Part shown: positions 39,711 through 43,527 of the stretch, one piece after another
Numbering within the stretch: the first letter of the stretch is position 1
Layout of the letters: each line of letters opens with the position of its first letter
From: CAYVUV01 sp964455095
GTDB taxonomy: Bacteria > Desulfobacterota > Binatia > HRBIN30 > CADEER01
Assembly (NCBI GenBank): GCA_964455095.1
Contig: CAYVUV010000101.1
Span: 1-43,527, forward strand
Length of the DNA: 43,527 bases
Reading direction: 5' to 3'
The notes under the pieces: model-generated
What the model was told of the DNA's origin: nothing
Database searches by the model: none
Seen by the model: only the letters and a program-made list of their open reading frames with translations
Made by a program: the position numbers and the translations under genes

Positions 39711-40361
39711 TCACGTCCTCGTCGTCTTCTTCGCCGCCTTCTGGCGCGGCTTGGCGGCTGGCCGCCGCGCCTGGTTGCGCAGGCCGCGCTCCCACAGATA
39801 TTCCGCCTCCCCGTTGTGCTTGCCGATCCAGCGCGAGAGGACGAACAGCAGGTCGCTCAAGCGGTTGACGTACGGCAGCACGTGCGCGCCGATCGCCTCC
39901 TCGCGGCCGAGGCGCAAGACTTCGCGCTCGGCGCGGCGGCACACCGTGCGCGCCTGGTGCAGGAAGGCGCTGACCACGCCGCCGCCCGGCAGGATGAACG
40001 ACTGCAGCGGCGCGAGGTCTTTCTGGCATTCGTCCATCAGCCGCTCGAGCGCGCGCACGTCGTCGGCGCTGACCTTGAACATGCCCTCGTACTCGGCTTC
40101 GGGCGGCGTCGCCAGCTCGCTGCCGACGTCGAACAGCTCGTTCTGCAGGCGCTGAAGGATGCCCTCGAGCTTGGTGCGCGCCGGGCTCGACGGCTGCGCG
40201 GCGTTGAAGCTGCGCGCCAGGCCGACCACGGCGTTGAGCTCGTCGATGGCGCCGTAGGCCTCGACGCGGCGGGCGTCCTTGGCGACGCGGTCGCCGCCGA
40301 CCAATCCGGTCAGGCCGTCGTCGCCGGTGCGCGTGTACACGCGGGTGATGCGGATCGCCAT
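39711..40361 (-). CDS. Cob(I)yrinic acid a,c-diamide adenosyltransferase, PduO type
   Basis: A 216-residue PduO-type adenosyltransferase, which attaches adenosine from ATP to cob(I)alamin. RITRVYTRTGDDGLTGLVGG is the N-terminal ATP-binding motif, RVEAYGAIDELNAVVGLARS the next block, and PGGGVVSAFLHQARTVCRRA with VLPYVNRLSDLLFVLSRW the helical core with the conserved Arg and Asn residues. The Lys-rich tail (AAKPRQKAAKKTTRT) is an extension. The ATG at 40361 follows a good agagga site; the frame continues upstream through the palindromic repeat but without homology. First gene of an operon with MBL, GGCT and dodecin genes. No B12 riboswitch was found. Confidence 0.9.
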   Translation of the reverse strand: MAIRITRVYTRTGDDGLTGLVGGDRVAKDARRVEAYGAIDELNAVVGLARSFNAAQPSSPARTKLEGILQRLQNELFDVGSELATPPEAEYEGMFKVSADDVRALERLMDECQKDLAPLQSFILPGGGVVSAFLHQARTVCRRAEREVLRLGREEAIGAHVLPYVNRLSDLLFVLSRWIGKHNGEAEYLWERGLRNQARRPAAKPRQKAAKKTTRT

Positions 40362-40387
40362 GAAGTCCTCTCGCCGTGCAGGCGGGC

Positions 40388-40429
40388 ACTGTAGCAACCG
40401 CCGCCGCGGCGAACCAGCGGCGGCGGTTG
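40388..40429 (-). promoter_or_regulatory. Candidate promoter with overlapping 12-bp inverted repeat
   Basis: A TACAGT -10 box (minus strand, 40393-40388) is 26 bases upstream of the ATG at 40361. A perfect inverted repeat CAACCGCCGCCG / CGGCGGCGGTTG (40395-40406 and 40418-40429, 11-base centre) starts next to the -10 box and covers the -35 region. TGGTTC lies 17 bases upstream of the -10. The repeat could be an operator for a repressor or a hairpin. Confidence 0.5.
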
Positions 40430-40450
40430 TGGTGCGCTTCGCGTTTGTCT

Positions 40451-40549
40451 CAATGCCCCCCATCCAAACCTTCCCCTGCAAGGGGGGAAGGCTTTCGGAC
40501 TCCGGCCTCCTCCCCCTCGACGGGGGAGGATTGAGGTGGGGGTGATTTG
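40451..40549. repeat. Palindromic intergenic repeat, second type
   Basis: Two nested hairpins: CCTTCCCC / GGGGGGAAGG at 40469-40491 and CCTCCTCCCCCTC / GGGGGAGGA at about 40506-40530. An outer pair of CCCCCC (about 40455-40460) and GGGGG (about 40537-40542) closes the unit. It resembles the widespread proteobacterial intergenic palindromes and differs in sequence from the repeat at 33288. It sits between the cupin stop and the adenosyltransferase promoter. Confidence 0.7.
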
Positions 40550-40599
40550 ATGTTGCTTCGACCCGCCCTTTGTCGGCGGCGGGGTGACCGCCTTTCAGG

Positions 40600-41034
40600 C
40601 TATGGCACCGGAGCGTTGTCGGGCCCGTCGAAGGCCGGGGCAAAAGTCACCAGCGCGGCCGCGGGGTCCGAGCCTTCATTGACGAAGTAGTGCGGCGTGT
40701 TGCGGGGAATGACGGCGGTGTCTCCCTCGCGCATGGCGAGCGGTTGCCCGTCGAGCCACAGCGTGCCGGTGCCGTGCAGCAGCAGCACGGTCAGGTCGTA
40801 GCGCGTGTGGATGTGCGGCTGCTCGCGATCGCGGATGCGCACGACGTGCAGGCTCGCGTGCTCACCGCGCTGCAATGTGGTTGAGTGGATGTTCTCCTCC
40901 GGTCCGATCGGCGCCTGCGCGACCAGCGCGTCGTACTCGATCGCCCGCACCGGATCGCCCACGATCATTCGCCCCGGCGCACTGCAGCCCGTCGCCCCGG
41001 CCATCAACCCGATTGCCAGCACCGCTCGCTTCAT
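40600..41034 (-). CDS. Cupin-domain protein, possible lipoprotein
   Basis: A 144-residue single-cupin protein. An N-terminal hydrophobic segment (MKRAVLAIGLMAGATGC) ends in a weak lipobox with Cys17. The cupin barrel includes RGEHASLHVVRIRDREQPHI followed by HTRYDLTVLLLHGTGTLWLD, and the second motif GDTAVIPRNTPHYFVNEGSD, with metal-ligand histidines in both. The reaction is unknown; secreted cupins may be dioxygenases, isomerases or binding proteins. The ATG at 41034 is preferred to an in-frame upstream ATG at 41079 because the signal segment then begins normally. It is divergent from the SRPBCC gene, 83 bases away. Confidence 0.7.
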   Translation of the reverse strand: MKRAVLAIGLMAGATGCSAPGRMIVGDPVRAIEYDALVAQAPIGPEENIHSTTLQRGEHASLHVVRIRDREQPHIHTRYDLTVLLLHGTGTLWLDGQPLAMREGDTAVIPRNTPHYFVNEGSDPAAALVTFAPAFDGPDNAPVP

Positions 41035-41102
41035 GTCCGCCTGATAGCGCAGCGCCGCCGGCCAGGGGAAGGGGTGCATGACTGGCGGGAGCGGAGTTCT
41101 CG

Positions 41103-41108
41103 TATAGA
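41103..41108 (+). promoter_or_regulatory. Candidate -10 box giving a near-leaderless message
   Basis: TATAGA ends 9 bases before the GTG at 41118. The same geometry occurs before 16681, 24171 and 25186. No clear -35 box is visible. Confidence 0.35.
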
Positions 41109-41117
41109 CTGCATCTA

Positions 41118-41786
41118 GTGACGTCGCATACGGAATGGTGTCTCGTGGTATTGATTGCGCTCAGCTGCGCCGCGGTGCGCGCCGGCGGGGCCGAGTCCCT
41201 GGCGAGTGCCGAGCAGGCAATCGAGCGCTGCGGCGGACAGCGCGACGTACTGGACCAGGGGCAGGTAGTGGTGGTCGACCAGGCGCCGGCCGGGGGCGAA
41301 GGGGTGGCGGTGCGGGCCTGTGGGATCATCGATGCGTCGCCAGCCGCCGTGTGGCCGGTGCTGCGCGACTGCGAGGAGTACGAGTATTTCCTGCCCGGCG
41401 TCGGGCGCAGCGTGTTGGAGAGCCGCACGGGCAACGTCGCGCTCTGCGATGAGTCGATCGATCTGCCGTTCCCGCTCGGCGATCTGCACTCCGTTTCGCG
41501 CGTCGTCGAGACCGAGCGCGCCGACGGCGGCTTCGAGCGCCGTTGGAGCCTGGTGCGCGGGACGTATCAGCGGCTCGAAGGGGCGTGGACGGTCCTGCCC
41601 TGGGACGCCAGCCGCGCGCGCACGCTCGCCATCTACGACCTCGATATGAACCCCCAGACGATCATCCCGACGTTCATGCTGCGGCGCGTGCAGTCGTCGA
41701 CCGCCCCCAACGTCTTCACCGCCATCCGCGCGCGCGTGCGCCGCTGCGCTGGCACGGGGCCCGGTAAACCCTGTAGAGGCAAGTGA
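41118..41786 (+). CDS. Exported SRPBCC/START-like domain protein
   Basis: A 222-residue protein with an N-terminal signal-like segment (WCLVVLIALSCAAVRAGG) and one SRPBCC (START/Bet v1-like) domain. GIIDASPAAVWPVLRDCEEY, EYFLPGVGRSVLE and FERRWSLVRGTYQRLEGAWT form the helix-grip pattern that encloses a hydrophobic ligand. Bacterial exported members may bind lipids or sterol-like molecules; the ligand is unknown. The GTG at 41118 is the only start in keeping with the signal peptide. The TGA at 41784-41786 overlaps the ATG of the membrane-protein gene by one base. Confidence 0.65.
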   Translation: MTSHTEWCLVVLIALSCAAVRAGGAESLASAEQAIERCGGQRDVLDQGQVVVVDQAPAGGEGVAVRACGIIDASPAAVWPVLRDCEEYEYFLPGVGRSVLESRTGNVALCDESIDLPFPLGDLHSVSRVVETERADGGFERRWSLVRGTYQRLEGAWTVLPWDASRARTLAIYDLDMNPQTIIPTFMLRRVQSSTAPNVFTAIRARVRRCAGTGPGKPCRGK

Positions 41787-42319
41787 TGCACCCAAAGCGA
41801 CTCCTCGTCATCGCCATCAACGTCGTTGGCGGCATCGCCGTTCTCGGCAGCTATGTCCACGGCATCGCGACGCACCCTGAGACGAGCGGCCAGGTGTGGG
41901 GCGGCGTGCCCGAGGGATTGAAGCCGCTCTATACGGTTTCGATGCTCCTCGCCGCCGTCGGGTACTTCCCTTTCACCTATTTCGTCACACTGCGTCTCAA
42001 CCCCGATCGCACCCGTGTCGGCCCTTTCGACTATGGCATCTTTCCGTTGCTCTATGCCCTCGTGCTGGCGCCGTCGGCACTGTGGATGCCGCTCACCTTT
42101 GCCATGTTGGATGCGCCCAGCCCGTTCTTGTGGATCGCCATCAGGCTGGTGCTGTTTGCCGTCGGTCTGGGTTCGCTCGCGATGCTGGCTTCGGTGTGCG
42201 CCGCGCGCCCGCGCCTGCTGGACGCGTCGTTCTGGCTCGCCGTTGCCGGTTGCGCCGCGTTTTGTGTGCAGACCGCCCTGCTCGATGCGCTGGTCTGGCC
42301 GGCATACTTTCCGCACTAG
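41786..42319 (+). CDS. Small polytopic membrane protein of unknown function
   Basis: A 177-residue protein with five clear transmembrane segments: LLVIAINVVGGIAVLGSYVH, LYTVSMLLAAVGYFPFTYFV, IFPLLYALVLAPSALWMPLT, LWIAIRLVLFAVGLGSLAML and ASFWLAVAGCAAFCVQTALL. I do not recognise a named family and see no catalytic motif. The ATG at 41786 is preferred over the in-frame GTG at 41783, since a gagg stretch lies 7 bases upstream. It abuts the SRPBCC gene, so the two may act on the same lipid or pigment at the membrane (inference). Confidence 0.65.
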   Translation: MHPKRLLVIAINVVGGIAVLGSYVHGIATHPETSGQVWGGVPEGLKPLYTVSMLLAAVGYFPFTYFVTLRLNPDRTRVGPFDYGIFPLLYALVLAPSALWMPLTFAMLDAPSPFLWIAIRLVLFAVGLGSLAMLASVCAARPRLLDASFWLAVAGCAAFCVQTALLDALVWPAYFPH

Positions 42320-42327
42320 TTTCGAGG

Positions 42328-42345
42328 CGGGCGCCCCTTCGCCCG
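42328..42345 (+). terminator. Weak candidate terminator hairpin
   Basis: CGGGCG - CCCCTT - CGCCCG, a 6-bp stem, 8 bases after the stop at 42319. The following sequence has only TTG, not a T-run, so termination is doubtful. Confidence 0.3.
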
Positions 42346-42350
42346 TCGGG

Positions 42351-42380
42351 TTGTATCGAGCACATGCGACCTCGTATACT
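42351..42380 (+). promoter_or_regulatory. Candidate promoter of the transaldolase gene
   Basis: TTGTAT (42351-42356), 18-base spacer, TATACT (42375-42380), about 60 bases before the ATG at 42442. The -10 box matches the consensus at five of six positions. Confidence 0.5.
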
Positions 42381-42441
42381 CGTCACCTGATTGGTCTTCA
42401 GGACTCCCTCCGCTGACGAGGGCAGGCGAAAGGAGAACGAG

Positions 42442-43494
42442 ATGCCGTCACCATTGCAGTCGCTCATCGCCTCCGGTACCAAGCTCTGGCTCGATTCGAT
42501 CGATCCCGACCTGGTGGCCAAAAACCGCGCCCTGGGTGCCACCGGCGCGACCTCGAATCCGATCATCATCGCGGATTTGATCCGCACCGGGCGCTTCGAT
42601 ACCGAGATCGGTCAACTGATCGCCGACGGACTCGACGACGAGTCGATCGCCTGGACGATGACCGATGGCTTGGTGAAGCGCGCGCAACAGGTGTTCCTGC
42701 CGGTGTGGGAGTCCACCAAGGGCGATGACGGCTACGTCAGCTTCGAGCTCGATCCGCTGCTCGAAGACGCCAAGTTGGGTCCGCCGCACGCCCAACGCGT
42801 GGCGCGCTATGTCGAGCTCGGCAAGCGCTGGGCGGCGGGTCATCGCAACCGCATGATCAAGGTGCCCGCCACACCCGCCGGCCTCGAGGCGCTCGAGCCG
42901 CTCGCTGCCGCCGGCCTCACGCTCAACGTGACGCTGGTGTTCTCCGATCGCCAGTACCACGCCGCGCGTGAGGCGGTGTGGCGCGGGGCGCAACGCCGAC
43001 AGAGCCTCGAGCACTTCAAGAGCGTGTACAGCATTTTCGTCTCGCGGGTGGACGTCTACACCGAGAAACACGTGCCGGAGCTGAGCCCCGCCGCGCAGGG
43101 CCTGGTCGGCATCGTCAATGTCCAGCGCATGTGGGCCGAAAACCAGAAATTCTGGGCCGACAAGAAACTGCCCCTGCACCAGGAGATCATCTTCGCCAGC
43201 ACCGGGACCAAGAAGCCGAGCGATCCCCCCGACAAGTACGTCGCAGCGCTCGCCGGCAGCGACATTCAAACCAATCCGCCGGCCACCAACGACGCCGTCG
43301 AAGCGGGCGGCAAAACCTACACGCGGATGGTGGACAAGCTGCCGCCCGCCGCGGTGGTCAGCGAAATCGCCAGCAAGGTCGATCAGGGCAAGCTCGAAAA
43401 GGTGCTGATGGAAGAGGGCCTGGCCAAGTTTGCCGACCCGCAAAAGGCGCTGCTGGCCCTGATCCAGAAGAAGCGCGGCACGCTGGCGGCGTAG
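42442..43494 (+). CDS. tal: Transaldolase
   Basis: A 350-residue transaldolase-family TIM barrel, moving dihydroxyacetone units between sugar phosphates in the non-oxidative pentose phosphate pathway. LWLDSIDPDLVAKNRALGAT with SNPIIIADLI is the N-terminal strand with the conserved Asp and TSNP motif. HRNRMIKVPATPAGLEAL holds the Schiff-base lysine (K140), and LNVTLVFSDRQYHAAREAVW follows the catalytic strand. VSRVDVYTEKHV is the SRVD motif, and later IIFASTGTKKPSD fits the family. The ATG at 42442 has an aggag site 8 bases upstream. The length is typical of the 'bacterial long' transaldolase subgroup. The last 33 bases of the window after the stop show nothing. Confidence 0.88.
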   Translation: MPSPLQSLIASGTKLWLDSIDPDLVAKNRALGATGATSNPIIIADLIRTGRFDTEIGQLIADGLDDESIAWTMTDGLVKRAQQVFLPVWESTKGDDGYVSFELDPLLEDAKLGPPHAQRVARYVELGKRWAAGHRNRMIKVPATPAGLEALEPLAAAGLTLNVTLVFSDRQYHAAREAVWRGAQRRQSLEHFKSVYSIFVSRVDVYTEKHVPELSPAAQGLVGIVNVQRMWAENQKFWADKKLPLHQEIIFASTGTKKPSDPPDKYVAALAGSDIQTNPPATNDAVEAGGKTYTRMVDKLPPAAVVSEIASKVDQGKLEKVLMEEGLAKFADPQKALLALIQKKRGTLAA

Positions 43495-43527
43495 GCGCGC
43501 GCGGTTCAGAAGAGCGAGAGCTGTCGC

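Noticed and set aside
40362..40600. Possible cobalamin riboswitch before the adenosyltransferase gene
   Set aside because: The space holds a palindromic repeat and an inverted repeat at the promoter. None of the conserved B12-box sequence was recognised.
1..43527. CRISPR array, prophage, insertion sequence or integrase
   Set aside because: No direct-repeat array, transposase, integrase or attachment-site-like features were recognised; the GC content and coding pattern are uniform apart from a slightly more AT-rich patch near 10950-12130.

Overview
The window is about 43.5 kb of uniformly GC-rich (roughly 70%) bacterial chromosome, densely coded, with about 40 genes in short operons on both strands. 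I see no rRNA, tRNA, CRISPR array, transposase, phage gene or integrase. The gene set includes a proteobacterial/plant-type glutamate-cysteine ligase, heme A synthase, a two-domain CaiB/BaiF CoA-transferase, an F420-type luciferase-like oxidoreductase, metal-dependent amidohydrolases, a streptogramin-lyase-like propeller fused to a c-type heme site, many lipoproteins and a dockerin-like calcium-loop protein. Together these suggest a free-living aerobic Gram-negative of the old 'Deltaproteobacteria' kind, for example an uncultured Binatota-like or Myxococcota-like lineage. That placement is inference from gene content, not a phylogeny.

Layout. 1-2463 (minus): a compact four-gene operon (HAD hydrolase, sugar-type nucleotidyltransferase, ATP-grasp protein, class III aminotransferase cut by the window edge) in which all three junctions are 4-base GTGA overlaps; it looks like a small uncharacterised biosynthetic unit. 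2561-7164 (plus): glycerol-3-phosphate dehydrogenase, an alkyl-DHAP-synthase-like flavoenzyme and a glycerol-kinase-like FGGY kinase that has lost two glycerol-contact residues. 7161-10945: a TVP38 membrane protein, GshA, and a TMTC/TPR-like membrane protein. 10994-12114 (minus): two paralogous small secreted proteins with internal repeats and matching promoters. 12270-16625 (plus): ankyrin lipoprotein, SAM hydrolase, M50 protease, dCMP deaminase, heme A synthase with an apparent CTG start. 16681-21403 (plus): lipoprotein, cytochrome/propeller protein and a double CoA-transferase whose N-terminal half has lost the catalytic Asp.

21452-29396: universal stress protein, YihY membrane protein, DNA polymerase III delta subunit, SDR oxidoreductase, a nucleotidyltransferase-fold protein, a TPM protein (again an apparent CTG start), LemA, and a lipoprotein made of two parallel beta-helix units. 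29384-33214 (minus): D-aminoacylase-like amidohydrolase, amidohydrolase-2 and LLM oxidoreductase, a likely catabolic operon. 33288-33378: palindromic intergenic repeat. 33421-36464 (minus): two related secreted proteins, one with a dockerin-like insert. 36690-37274: LamG-like lipoprotein. 37330-40361 (minus): cobalamin adenosyltransferase, two metallo-beta-lactamase-fold hydrolases, gamma-glutamylcyclotransferase and dodecin. 40451-40549: a second palindromic repeat. 40600-43494: cupin lipoprotein, SRPBCC protein, small membrane protein and transaldolase.

No stretch longer than 300 bases lacks a gene. Candidate promoters share -10 boxes of the TACAGT/TATAGT type. Several lie only 7-9 bases before a start codon, which suggests leaderless messages. 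The strongest candidates for undescribed biology are the GTGA-coupled operon at the left edge, the ether-lipid/glycerol-like operon with its altered kinase, and the tandem repeat-containing secreted proteins.
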